From Sulfuricurvum sp. (GTDB lineage: Bacteria > Campylobacterota > Campylobacteria > Campylobacterales > Sulfurimonadaceae): DNA of 64,000 nt. Positions 26,123 to 35,456 of the stretch are shown one piece after another. Numbering within the stretch: the first letter of the stretch is position 1; each line of letters begins with the position of its first letter. The notes under the pieces are model-generated. The model searched no databases. It was not told the origin of the DNA and saw nothing but the letters and a program-made list of their open reading frames with translations. Position numbers and translations under genes: made by a program. The stretch is from positions 310,001-374,000 of the forward strand of contig JAUXYP010000001.1 in assembly GCA_030694265.1 (NCBI GenBank), written 5' to 3'.

Positions 26123-27082
26123 TTATTCTCCAAGTGGCTTATGGTGATATTGAAACAGTTTCAGACTAAATCTTCTAGCATCGGCGAGCATATCATTGCC
26201 TAAATAATACGAAATAACCATTTTGACAAGCTCGTCATTATTCATTATCAATGATTCATTTTTTTCAATCAACGTTACAATATCGTCTTTATGTTGAAGG
26301 GCCATATGGAAATTGATAAGTTCTTTAAAACTCTTTACTTTCTCATTTTGTGTTTTCGCATGTGTAAAAGCAAATTCAAAGTTTTTCACAGAAGCCACAT
26401 AGTTTTTATTGGTAAATTCTTTTTGGGCTAATAAAAGACGCCATTGAGGATCACTGCTATGGCGCAATTCATATTGCAATATTGTATTAGCTTGTTTATC
26501 CATTTTTAAATATAGAGCAACTTTATAGATTTTAAATACTTCACTGACATTCAAAAGATTTTGCTTTATCATCTCGATTTCAACCATTACTTTCAATTTT
26601 TGAAAATTCATCCGTTGCGCTTGCGTCCGAATAAATTCAAAATCTTCAACTCCCTTTGCATGAGGGATCATGCTGTATAAAATATTCTCCATTTCGAAAC
26701 TTAAAGCACTTTTATCTACAGCAGATTCATCTTCAAAATAATGTGCTTTGGCAATAGCATATTTCAAATGATCAATACGATTAACATAGTGTGAATCTTC
26801 CGAAAATGTTTTTAAAAGCTTACTGGCATCATCAAAACGCTGCATCTTAAGATACATATTCACTAGTATTATTTTAGGTTGATTATCTTTTGGATAGGAA
26901 TGGATGATATTAATGAGATATTTTGTACTTAAATCATAATTGGATACCTCTTGAGCTACCAAACTTACAATTTTATCTTTGGGAAAAAACATCACTAGCA
27001 AAAAGGTAAATAGAGCAAAAATTCCAAGTAGCTCCTTCTTGCTAACAATTTCTTTTTGTCGTTTAGTGGCAAATAAATTCAA
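26123..27082 (-). CDS. Inner-membrane-anchored periplasmic TPR protein of the Pel operon (PelB N-terminal-like)
   Basis: 319 residues. A cytoplasmic basic start ('KRQKEIVSKK'), one membrane helix (about 18-36), then helical repeats with TPR spacing ('YLINIIHSYPKDNQPKIILV', 'YLKMQRFDDASKLLK', and later pairs). The start is TTG at 27082, supported by GAGG 6 bases ahead and overlapping pelA by 20 bases; its stop abuts the pelB ATG. Pseudomonas PelB begins with a membrane helix and TPRs, so this gene plus the next looks like PelB split in two, or an added scaffold. Expected to sit in the periplasm between PelG/PelA and PelB. Not a PelE: that gene is separately present. Confidence 0.75.
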   Translation of the reverse strand: MNLFATKRQKEIVSKKELLGIFALFTFLLVMFFPKDKIVSLVAQEVSNYDLSTKYLINIIHSYPKDNQPKIILVNMYLKMQRFDDASKLLKTFSEDSHYVNRIDHLKYAIAKAHYFEDESAVDKSALSFEMENILYSMIPHAKGVEDFEFIRTQAQRMNFQKLKVMVEIEMIKQNLLNVSEVFKIYKVALYLKMDKQANTILQYELRHSSDPQWRLLLAQKEFTNKNYVASVKNFEFAFTHAKTQNEKVKSFKELINFHMALQHKDDIVTLIEKNESLIMNNDELVKMVISYYLGNDMLADARRFSLKLFQYHHKPLGE

Positions 27083-29795
27083 ATTTTACCTCAGATGGAA
27101 AGGTGGATGTAACACTAACGACACCTTCTTTGATTTTTGAAATGGTCATTTTTTGATTCGTTTTCATTTCGCATCCAGAAGGGAGATTCCATTTAGATTG
27201 AAAAGGAACATAACTCTTAAGTACTAATGCGCCATTACTAGATTTTACAACACGACCATTACTTTGGATAAGATAAGGGACCATCGGAGCTTTGTCACTC
27301 ATGACTAACGTATAAACACCCTGTCCATTGAGATGGATATAACGTCCATCCACATCATCATAAAATCCAATAATCCCATCACTCTTAGAAAAATCTGGGT
27401 AGTGATTGTTCTTTGGAAGCTTTAATGTTTTCAACTCTCCTGCATTTCGTATTTCCCATCCATTCTCAATAGTAGCAATAGAAGTATTGTAAAAATCATC
27501 AGCAATTTGAATATATTGTGAAATATACAAAGGGAGCGTCTTTTGTGTAAGTGCATAATCATAAACACTTTTTAAAGATGCTAACGAGGGACTCAATGAT
27601 GCAGAGTAGAAGTGATAATAAAGATCAATGGGTTTGTATCGTCTTGGCTTATCCGTCATTTCAAAGGTTTCAATGACACGCTTAAATCCCCATTTTGGAA
27701 AAATCCAATTTCCAGTGTAGACATTTTCATTTTGATTTGGCGCTAAAATTTGTCGGTAATCTCCTTTTTTTATGCTAATAGGAGAGACAAGAGATAGCCA
27801 AGGAGCATTTTTTTGGATTGTTGTATCACCCCCATTGATGGTAAGAATATTCGCTTCTTGCGCTTCTCTTAGTACTTCTTCGGGTGGATTACAATCGCCT
27901 GTCCAAAACAACATAGATGCATTTTTTGATGGTGATGTTAAATTGGTATTAATATAGTCAATACTTCCTTTAAGTTCCGTATCCAGCAAAAAAGTATAAC
28001 CTTTGATTGGTAGATTATACCCCTCCAGATCGCCTTGGGCATCAACAATTTTTTTCCATTGAAAGGGATGTGAAAAAGAGTGGCTGGCAGGCTCTACATA
28101 AGGGAGTTTGAATATCTCTTTCACACCCTTTATCATCCGATTGGATAATAGTGGTGCAATACCGTTGGGAGCAACTTCACCTACAATAACTGATACCGAC
28201 TGAGGTATTTTATACTGTTTAAAAACTTCATTATAAAGCGTTTCGACAGCATATTCATCAGGTTTAAAGCGTGTTTTTTCGATCATACCATCCCCGTCAA
28301 CATGTGTCATCCAAAGTCGACTTCCGTTTTCTGTTGTCACATTAGGAGCAGGAATGGAAGGTAATTGTAAAGCGAGTCTAAATAATTCAACTGGGTCAAT
28401 CGCCCATATCGAAGCATTACTAGAGGAAATCATAAAGCTTTGATCCAACGCATAACCACCCCATGGAGTGAGTGCGGCAGGGATAAATGATTGTCCCAAA
28501 CTATTTTGCGCCTTAATTAGTGGTTTCCCTTCAAGTAGTTCAATGATAGGTGATTTATTCTCCAAAAAAGGTTGTGTTTCATAGCCTACTATCGAATCAC
28601 GATGAGTTATCGTAATCGGATCAAGTACTTTACTGCGATTTTCAATCATTGATAAACCGAGGAGTTTGGCTTTTTGCGGTGTCATAGTAAAACCAAAACT
28701 ATTTAAAAAAAGAACTTTGGTATTACTATGTATCGCTTCTTGAATAAAGCTAAAAAGCTCGGTTTCATTTTCTCCACCATCCCATATAATCATACCTGCT
28801 AAATTTTCTTGTGAAAGTTCTGGAAAGCCTTTTCGAATATCATGTAGTTTTGGAATATATCCCAAATACTCCAAAGGTGTTGAAAGAATAAGATAAGGTT
28901 CTGAATAAACGATATCATCTTTACTTAATTTAGAACCATCATATAAGATCAACACTTCTCTACTTAAAAGAGCTTTTTTCCCCATCCCATGAGTTAAAAG
29001 TTTATAATCGGTCACATAAGGGGTAAAGCCCTCAGTTACGATTTTATTGACCGTTTCTCTTTGAAGCTTTTTATTTTTAGGGGAAACGTAATCAATCGAA
29101 ATTGCTTCAAGATTACAGTTTTGAGCAGCTTTAAGCTGATTTCGTAGCCAGTCTCGGTCCTCTTTTGAAACTTCTTTGTAGGTAAAGTCTTTGGTGTCAA
29201 TTTTTTGATACAGAGATTCAGCTGCTACAGCATCCACATTCAAACATAATGTCTTTTGAACTTCAAACCCACGATTGGCAATAATCTTAGTGTCTGGAAA
29301 CGTTGTACGTATTTGAACAATCAGCTCTGAAAGTCCTTTTTTATACAGCATCTCATCTTTGGATGCTATTGAGCCAAATGGAGCATCCAAAGTATCTAAA
29401 AAAAATCCTCTATATCCTTGTGTATACAAACTTTTCATTCGTGCCAGCACATAGTTCCGATAAGCGGGTTGTGTATAATCAGCAATTTTTGAATCCCATG
29501 CTTTATTGTTGGCTATAATCCATTTTTTATCATAAGGAGCATTTGATTTTCTCCATGGTTCGATTTCTCCAACACTGACATAAGCAAATAGTTTTTTCTC
29601 AAATCGTTTTTTAACAGAAGGATTAATCACATCCGGATCAACGACTATCCAATCAAAATGTTGCATAAATGTTTGACTGGGATTTACTCCATAATACAGT
29701 GCAATATCATGACTCTTTTTGGCCTGTAAACACACAGCCAAGAAGAGAAAGAGAAACAGTTTTATTCCCATACTATTGCAACATGAATGTTTCAT
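27063..29795 (-). CDS. pelA: PelA: periplasmic Pel hydrolase and deacetylase
   Basis: 910 residues. Signal sequence (about 10-25), then a GH-type barrel (about 28-265; candidate catalytic Asp134 in 'FFLDTLDAPF' and Glu193 in 'AAESLYQ'), a flavodoxin/reductase-like middle domain (about 275-480), and a polysaccharide deacetylase domain with 'MTHVDGDGM' (Asp500) and 'ASHSFSHPF' (His572, His576). The Asp-His-His spacing (72 and 4) equals that of Pseudomonas D528, H600 and H604 as I recall it. Known role: removes acetyl groups from GalNAc of Pel and can cut the polymer. ATG at 29795 has AAAGG ahead; the second ATG at 29771, just past the pelG stop, would also give a good signal peptide. Confidence 0.93.
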   Translation of the reverse strand: MKHSCCNSMGIKLFLFLFLAVCLQAKKSHDIALYYGVNPSQTFMQHFDWIVVDPDVINPSVKKRFEKKLFAYVSVGEIEPWRKSNAPYDKKWIIANNKAWDSKIADYTQPAYRNYVLARMKSLYTQGYRGFFLDTLDAPFGSIASKDEMLYKKGLSELIVQIRTTFPDTKIIANRGFEVQKTLCLNVDAVAAESLYQKIDTKDFTYKEVSKEDRDWLRNQLKAAQNCNLEAISIDYVSPKNKKLQRETVNKIVTEGFTPYVTDYKLLTHGMGKKALLSREVLILYDGSKLSKDDIVYSEPYLILSTPLEYLGYIPKLHDIRKGFPELSQENLAGMIIWDGGENETELFSFIQEAIHSNTKVLFLNSFGFTMTPQKAKLLGLSMIENRSKVLDPITITHRDSIVGYETQPFLENKSPIIELLEGKPLIKAQNSLGQSFIPAALTPWGGYALDQSFMISSSNASIWAIDPVELFRLALQLPSIPAPNVTTENGSRLWMTHVDGDGMIEKTRFKPDEYAVETLYNEVFKQYKIPQSVSVIVGEVAPNGIAPLLSNRMIKGVKEIFKLPYVEPASHSFSHPFQWKKIVDAQGDLEGYNLPIKGYTFLLDTELKGSIDYINTNLTSPSKNASMLFWTGDCNPPEEVLREAQEANILTINGGDTTIQKNAPWLSLVSPISIKKGDYRQILAPNQNENVYTGNWIFPKWGFKRVIETFEMTDKPRRYKPIDLYYHFYSASLSPSLASLKSVYDYALTQKTLPLYISQYIQIADDFYNTSIATIENGWEIRNAGELKTLKLPKNNHYPDFSKSDGIIGFYDDVDGRYIHLNGQGVYTLVMSDKAPMVPYLIQSNGRVVKSSNGALVLKSYVPFQSKWNLPSGCEMKTNQKMTISKIKEGVVSVTSTFPSEVKFEFICH

Positions 29796-31149
29796 AATTT
29801 AACCTTTTTAGAACTTTTCGAAGATAAAATAAACTTCCAATAAATACGATTAGCAGTGAAACAGAAAATCCATAACCAAAAAAATACGGTCCAAGTTCAA
29901 TCGAAACAAATGTCAAAAGTACATTACCAACAAAAAATAAAATCGAAAGAATCATTGCTTCCTTACGTCTATCAATGTAAAATAAAAATGCTAAAATAGA
30001 CATAAATCCAAGCTGTATTTGGGTTCCGATGAGATCAATATAAAATAAGGGTAAAAATAATTTTGGCATCTTAAGCGCCTCAAAAAGAGGTTCAGAAATG
30101 ATTAAAATTCCAATATTAAAAATCCCCTGAATTGTTAAAATTTCACGAATTGAGGTTCGCACAACATCAATCATCCCATTTCGATGACGATCAATTTGAT
30201 CCAACACCCCTCCTTGACGAACTGCAGAGTAGTATAAGTCATATTGTTCAGCAAACTCAACCTCTAAACGGTAGAAAAAAACTGCCATCCCTGGAATAAT
30301 AGATAAATATGCCAGAAATATAGGCATATCGTACACCATAGAGCTATTAAGGTGACCAATAACATTTGTCCCTGTCAAAGGGTGATACCAAAATATAATT
30401 TTATCCGCCCAAACTCCCAAATTATACGCTAATCCAGCAATAGCTAATGTCCAATAAAAATTTTCTTTTTTAAACATATCAAACTGCATGAAATAAGGAG
30501 ATGGGTAGTGTTTTACAATCGCAATCATCAGCAACAATAACAAAAGAAGATTGCCAGCTAAAAAAGAAAAAAGCAGCCCTTCTATTCCATAAGGCTGAAA
30601 TAATAAAGAGAGGAACAAGATTAGAATATACGAAATAAAATATGCCAATATAACATATTTATAAAACCTCAAACTCATCGCCAAAATATTGGAAATCCAT
30701 ACACAACTTAGAACCAAAAAAGTAGAAATAACTAAAGTGATAAAAAATTCGCTTTGATCATAAAATAACCATTGACTCAAAGGAAATGCAATCAAAAAAC
30801 CAAACAATGAAATTATAAATAAAAGCCCAAAGAAATTAGGTAATACTTTATCTTCTCTCCCCTCATATACCCTGTCTGCAACGTAACGCGTAAAAGGAAG
30901 CTGTAAAAAACCTGTAAAAATAAGACTGGATGCCATCATAAGGGCATAAGTAACGATAATTTGAAATTTAATCGTATTTTCACCTGAATTAAAAAAATAA
31001 ATATTTATGAATCCAATTAAAAAAATAACAATCATCGAGATAACCCAAGGACCACTACTGAGCGCTGCTGAATAGCCATACGCCTTGAGCAATGAAGTAA
31101 GCGTTCCTCTATCTGCAATTTTTTTTAAATGAAATCCTATTCCTGCCAC
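29773..31149 (-). CDS. pelG: PelG: Wzx-like inner-membrane Pel transporter
   Basis: 458 residues with about 12 membrane helices. The start 'AGIGFHLKKI' and 'YGYSAALSSGPWVISM' are characteristic of PelG. It forms the inner-membrane synthase complex with PelD and PelE, in which PelF polymerises the sugar and PelG moves it across. GTG start at 31149, overlapping pelF by 13 bases; its end overlaps pelA by 23 bases. Confidence 0.94.
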   Translation of the reverse strand: MAGIGFHLKKIADRGTLTSLLKAYGYSAALSSGPWVISMIVIFLIGFINIYFFNSGENTIKFQIIVTYALMMASSLIFTGFLQLPFTRYVADRVYEGREDKVLPNFFGLLFIISLFGFLIAFPLSQWLFYDQSEFFITLVISTFLVLSCVWISNILAMSLRFYKYVILAYFISYILILFLSLLFQPYGIEGLLFSFLAGNLLLLLLLMIAIVKHYPSPYFMQFDMFKKENFYWTLAIAGLAYNLGVWADKIIFWYHPLTGTNVIGHLNSSMVYDMPIFLAYLSIIPGMAVFFYRLEVEFAEQYDLYYSAVRQGGVLDQIDRHRNGMIDVVRTSIREILTIQGIFNIGILIISEPLFEALKMPKLFLPLFYIDLIGTQIQLGFMSILAFLFYIDRRKEAMILSILFFVGNVLLTFVSIELGPYFFGYGFSVSLLIVFIGSLFYLRKVLKRLNYETFMLQ

Positions 31150-32657
31150 GGTTGCATCGCTTTTTTATAAATTTCATCGTAGGTTTGAAAGAATAATTCT
31201 TGCGTATAATATTGATTAACCCGAGCCAGAGCTGTTTGTTGACAAGCATGCCAATAGTCACTATTTTGCAATAGTTTTAAATAGGCTTTTGCAAGTGCAC
31301 TTGGATTGGCAATAGACACTACTTCCCCCGCCGCCCCAAGAGCCAAATCTTCCTCACCTAATCCACCGTAAATAAGTTCTTTACATGATCCAACATCGGT
31401 CGTCACCGCAGGTAATCCAGCCGCAAACCCTTCTAAAACTACCAACGGCATCCCTTCACTAATAGAGGTCAATGTTAATATTCCACTCTTCGGAAGTACA
31501 TCTAAAATATTTTGAAATCCTAAAAATTTAACATTGTCGCTCAAACTAAATGTTTCAATCATATCCATACATTCTTGTGCGTATTGCTCTTCTTCATCAG
31601 TTGGACCTACAATCCACCCCTGAATATCGGGGATATCCCGCTGAACAATACGAATAGCACGAATGAATGTTTTTATATCTTTGATGGAGACCACTCGTCC
31701 TATCAAAGTAATAACATTAGGGATAATAAGAGGGCGTTTCTCAATCACGCTTCCTAGCTTTTTAACATCTACACCATTGGGAACAACACGACACTTTGAC
31801 TCACTGGCTCCATAGACAATCTGAACCGATTGAGCACCAGCAAACAACGATAAGATAACATCAGCTCTTTTGTAACTAAATCGACCTATCCCCTCAAAAA
31901 AACGCACCCACATCTCTTTGATGACATCATTTTCATCTGATTTTTTAAAAATATCAAATTTTCGATAACTTAAAAAATCATTGGTAAGCAAATCGATTTT
32001 ACGCTCTTTAGTATAAATCCCATGCTCTGTAAGAACGTAGTGTATCTTGTCATTAAACGCTAACAGTGCCCCTGCAAAACCAGCATATCCCGTTGATGGA
32101 GAATGGACCGTAGTACAACGCCCTTCTAACAATTTTGCTATTCTCGCAATAACCCAAATAGGACTATGAATATTTCTAACCGTCCAAAAATAATCAATAA
32201 AAGGGATATCAGAAGCGCGTTCATTGTATTTTTTTTCAATATATTCCCATGAGCGATGAGCATACAAAAAGAAAGATTCACTCACTTTATCCGTATAAAA
32301 ATTAAGCTTTTGCAACTCTTGAGGTAAAGCGCCCTCATGATTCTTAAACCACTCGTGAATGTATTCGACGTTATCAATGCTTTTTTGATCACCCTCCATG
32401 GATTTGATTTTTGGTCTTGATGGATCGTCAAATAAATACGAAACTACCAAAAGATCAAGGTTCTCAGGGAACTCATACGCTATTTCTCCATAATCATCAG
32501 GACGACTTCCCATAAAAACAACACCAAATCGATAATGCTTTAAACCGCTAATAAGCTGATGAATCCACGAAGAAACTCCACCTCTCACATAGGGATATGT
32601 CCCCTCGGCGATAAATAAAATATCCACCTTATTATTTTTATCAATCAAAAATTTCAT
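31137..32657 (-). CDS. pelF: PelF: cytoplasmic Pel glycosyltransferase (GT4)
   Basis: 506 residues, soluble, the same length as Pseudomonas PelF. N-terminal 'FIAEGTYPYVRGGVSSWIHQL' region is the PelF hallmark; the retaining GT4 motif E-x7-E is 'SEGMPLVVLEGF' (Glu401 and Glu409). Builds the Pel chain from UDP-sugars; UDP-GalNAc/UDP-GlcNAc are implied by known Pel composition and by the leading galE here. Start overlaps pelE as ATGA. Confidence 0.95.
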   Translation of the reverse strand: MKFLIDKNNKVDILFIAEGTYPYVRGGVSSWIHQLISGLKHYRFGVVFMGSRPDDYGEIAYEFPENLDLLVVSYLFDDPSRPKIKSMEGDQKSIDNVEYIHEWFKNHEGALPQELQKLNFYTDKVSESFFLYAHRSWEYIEKKYNERASDIPFIDYFWTVRNIHSPIWVIARIAKLLEGRCTTVHSPSTGYAGFAGALLAFNDKIHYVLTEHGIYTKERKIDLLTNDFLSYRKFDIFKKSDENDVIKEMWVRFFEGIGRFSYKRADVILSLFAGAQSVQIVYGASESKCRVVPNGVDVKKLGSVIEKRPLIIPNVITLIGRVVSIKDIKTFIRAIRIVQRDIPDIQGWIVGPTDEEEQYAQECMDMIETFSLSDNVKFLGFQNILDVLPKSGILTLTSISEGMPLVVLEGFAAGLPAVTTDVGSCKELIYGGLGEEDLALGAAGEVVSIANPSALAKAYLKLLQNSDYWHACQQTALARVNQYYTQELFFQTYDEIYKKAMQPWQE

Positions 32658-33658
32658 TTTTTCTTATTCCACACTTGCTGCATTCCATGCATTTTTAAAT
32701 CCAAAGCAGCACTGGGATAGAGTGCAATTAATGAAGGAATTTTCCAATATTCTTGTTTTAAAAATGCAATTTCCGCTAAATACGAACAAATAGCTTTCGT
32801 ATAGGTACCACTGTGTTCAAGAGCCTCATGTATTAAAAGCTCTGCATTGTGAATATCACCATTAAATAGATAAAGTCTTCCCTGAAGCATAATTAAATCC
32901 TCATCATGTGGTGCCAAAAGCAGTCCCTCATTCATAATAGATTGAATTTTAGTTAAAAAATAGTGCTTAAGATTGTCATCGGCCAATTCATAATAAAGCA
33001 TATCCCAATACAAAAAAGCCAATGTTTTATACCCTTGAATCTTGTGCGAAATTTCTTTGGTTTCATGAATTGCACCCAAAGCGGTATGGATTTTTTTGTT
33101 TAGCTCTTTTTCAAAATGGTCTATTAAACTAAAACTATAGAGTCGAACTTCATCACTTTCATCTGAAAGTGCCTGCTTGATGAGGGTAATAGCTTCAGGA
33201 GTATTGAGCTTACTTAATGCAGATAAAGCTTTAATTTTTGTTTGTATTATCGCATCAGATTGATTCAACGTGTGTGCCAGCGATGCTTCTCCAAAAATTC
33301 TTTTAATTTCTGGAAAATCATCACTAATTTTATTGAAGCTAATTTTGTCCAGTGTTTGAGTTTTTTCAATCCCTTTTGCACCCAGTAGACCAACAATAAC
33401 AATTAACAAGCTCAATAGAATCCCAAAACTTAAGGTCATGCCCGTTAACATAAAGAAAAAAAGAAAAACTTTTAGTCGCTCAGCGGGATAACGTGACTCC
33501 AACCATTTCATCTCACACCATGCCAACAAGGCAGATGCTATTGCATGCAAAAAGAAATATTTATAGATATCCCATTGTGAAAAATGGGTAATTTTTCCAG
33601 CCCCTAAAGCATACAGTTCTATCAAAAAACTAAGAATACAAAGGAGTATATAAATCAT
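32654..33658 (-). CDS. pelE: PelE: inner-membrane TPR/HEAT protein of the Pel synthase complex
   Basis: 334 residues from the ATG at 33658, which overlaps the pelD stop as ATGA; an upstream in-frame TTG (33688) would add 10 residues but breaks the pattern and lacks a ribosome site. Three hydrophobic helices (about 1-20, 35-50, 63-95), then a cytoplasmic helical part with HEAT-like ('TPEAITLIKQALSDESDEV') and TPR-like repeats up to the Lys-rich end. Length and layout match PelE (329 in Pseudomonas), the partner of PelD and PelG. Confidence 0.87.
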   Translation of the reverse strand: MIYILLCILSFLIELYALGAGKITHFSQWDIYKYFFLHAIASALLAWCEMKWLESRYPAERLKVFLFFFMLTGMTLSFGILLSLLIVIVGLLGAKGIEKTQTLDKISFNKISDDFPEIKRIFGEASLAHTLNQSDAIIQTKIKALSALSKLNTPEAITLIKQALSDESDEVRLYSFSLIDHFEKELNKKIHTALGAIHETKEISHKIQGYKTLAFLYWDMLYYELADDNLKHYFLTKIQSIMNEGLLLAPHDEDLIMLQGRLYLFNGDIHNAELLIHEALEHSGTYTKAICSYLAEIAFLKQEYWKIPSLIALYPSAALDLKMHGMQQVWNKKK

Positions 33659-34932
33659 GATCTGCTCTGGCTTGATGTTGAAATCCAATCAAAAAGCCGA
33701 TTTGCGGCATCAATGCCAACTACCATACTTTGGAGATTGTCATCATCACTCAAATGAACCTTGTTTAGAATACGCTTCTCAAAACTCAACGTACCACTAA
33801 TATTTTCAAACGGTAAAAGAAAAACATAGTAGCACTCGTCGCTACTGATTTCAATACGTTCAAAGAGATCTAAAACACGCAGGCTATTTAAAAGAAAATG
33901 ATCCAACATACCAATCGATGCTGGCTTTGTAGCATGAATAGCAAACAACGAACTTTGAACACCATAGCTATGGTTAAGTTTAAGGAGTCTCATAAGCTCA
34001 AACAAAAAATCATCCTTACAGACTCGGTATGTCTGAGGGACATGAAAATCAATATGTTGATTCTCTTCTTGCTCAAAATAGTTAAGAATTACTTCGATTT
34101 TTAAAATATTATCAATATTAAACATCATAAATGGCATTTTTTTAAGTATTAAAACACCTCGTAATTCATTTAAATAATTAAAAGATGGTAAAACAGCCAA
34201 CCAACTATCTCGATCATGTGTCTCTATATCCGAAACATAAATAGATTCGAGACTGCTAAGCATTTTATCAAGCATAGGATGACTTTTGTCATAAACAATG
34301 GTACTATTACCAATCTCTGCCAGCTTTATCGCACTCTCCCCTTCAAAGTGATAATAGGCAGCATTTTCAACTCCATAATAATGAGACAATCGCTCAAGTA
34401 ACAAGGTTAGCCGATCCTCTTTAGGCTCATCCGCCAAAGAAACGATAGCTTCACGCAAGCTCATAGGTTTCATGATATAGGTTTTTTCAAGCTGATCGTG
34501 CGATATTTTTGCCAAGAAAAAAGCATTCCCTAACATTCTAAGACGATTTTTGGTGTACAAATTGTTTTCATTTGCAATATTTATTTTTCGATTCCAATGA
34601 TAATGGAACTCTCCATAAATGAGAACAAAAATAAGGTATTGCATTATTTGCATATAAGGAATATTAGTATAAAAATTAAGCGACACTACATACGAGATAC
34701 CCAGCATAATAATTCCCACAACCGTCCCATAAAAAAGGGTGAATACAGTCATAAAAATTAAAAAAACATCATATCTTCCAGTAAAAAAGAAAGGATCAGT
34801 CGGTCTCAGTAAGTAGCCAAACAGTGTAAAAGCGGTAGTCCAACCAACAATTTCAATCCAAACGATATAATTTGTCAGCATCTCTAGGCGCTTTTTCAAT
34901 AACCCTAAAAAAACAATACGTAGCCAATTCAT
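33655..34932 (-). CDS. pelD: PelD: inner-membrane c-di-GMP receptor of the Pel system
   Basis: 425 residues. Four membrane helices (about 20-125), a short linker helix, a GAF domain (about 155-300) and a degenerate GGDEF domain (about 305-425). The active site is SSDEC (363-367), so no cyclase activity. The inhibitory-site motif RxxD is intact as Arg352-V-L-Asp355, and Arg387 lies 35 residues further, the same spacing as R367, D370 and R402 that bind c-di-GMP in Pseudomonas PelD (positions from memory). Activates Pel synthesis when c-di-GMP is bound. 8 bases after pelC. Confidence 0.93.
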   Translation of the reverse strand: MNWLRIVFLGLLKKRLEMLTNYIVWIEIVGWTTAFTLFGYLLRPTDPFFFTGRYDVFLIFMTVFTLFYGTVVGIIMLGISYVVSLNFYTNIPYMQIMQYLIFVLIYGEFHYHWNRKINIANENNLYTKNRLRMLGNAFFLAKISHDQLEKTYIMKPMSLREAIVSLADEPKEDRLTLLLERLSHYYGVENAAYYHFEGESAIKLAEIGNSTIVYDKSHPMLDKMLSSLESIYVSDIETHDRDSWLAVLPSFNYLNELRGVLILKKMPFMMFNIDNILKIEVILNYFEQEENQHIDFHVPQTYRVCKDDFLFELMRLLKLNHSYGVQSSLFAIHATKPASIGMLDHFLLNSLRVLDLFERIEISSDECYYVFLLPFENISGTLSFEKRILNKVHLSDDDNLQSMVVGIDAANRLFDWISTSSQSRS

Positions 34933-34940
34933 AGCTAATA

Positions 34941-35432
34941 TTAATGGATCATAGATGTGATGACATCTTGAGCTGCAACACCCACTGAACTATAGCCAAA
35001 TCCGCTTTTACTCGCAGTTGCACTGTACACAATTGCTCCCGTATTAACGTCATACACTCGTACTACAAGACTCACTGCAGGCTCGCCATCAATTCCCGTC
35101 TTGTATCTCCACTCTATGACCTCTCCGCTCATGAGATAATCCGCAGATATCTTCCGAGCTCTATCGAGTCTATCGCTCAAAGGTGGGTTTGGTTTTAAAT
35201 ACTCCTCATTGGGAGACGTATAAATTGTTTTACTCGTATATCCACGATTCAGTAATGCAGCATCTACCATAGCTGCTGCTCTGTAACCCGCCATTGGGAC
35301 TTCTGTATAATTTGCAAACGAATCAACCGCCATGACACGTGTCTTGTCTAGTTTTGCATCGGATGTTGTTAATGTCACACTTGAACATCCTATTAGTAGT
35401 AGCATGGAAACCATTAATATTGAAAATCGCAC
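34941..35432 (-). CDS. pelC: PelC: outer-membrane lipoprotein of the Pel export channel
   Basis: 163 residues from the GTG at 35432, chosen because AAGGAG sits 5 bases before it; the ATG at 35456 (8 codons earlier) has no ribosome site. Signal peptide with lipobox 'LLLIGC', acylated Cys at residue 16. The mature part carries the conserved PelC core ('VMAVDSFANYTEVPMAG', 'SGEVIEWRYK'). In Pseudomonas, PelC forms a 12-subunit ring under the PelB barrel that funnels the cationic polymer. Directly after galE, 24 bases apart. Confidence 0.9.
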   Translation of the reverse strand: MRFSILMVSMLLLIGCSSVTLTTSDAKLDKTRVMAVDSFANYTEVPMAGYRAAAMVDAALLNRGYTSKTIYTSPNEEYLKPNPPLSDRLDRARKISADYLMSGEVIEWRYKTGIDGEPAVSLVVRVYDVNTGAIVYSATASKSGFGYSSVGVAAQDVITSMIH

Positions 35433-35456
35433 TTTAACTCCTTGGTGTAATATCAT

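Noticed and set aside
26123-27082. Reading the 319-aa TPR protein as PelE
   Set aside because: A PelE with the expected three N-terminal helices sits at 32654-33658 next to pelD; the 319-aa protein has one helix and is paired with pelB.
33655-33688. TTG start for pelE ten codons before the ATG
   Set aside because: No ribosome site, and the ATG at 33658 gives the ATGA overlap used at the pelE-pelF junction.
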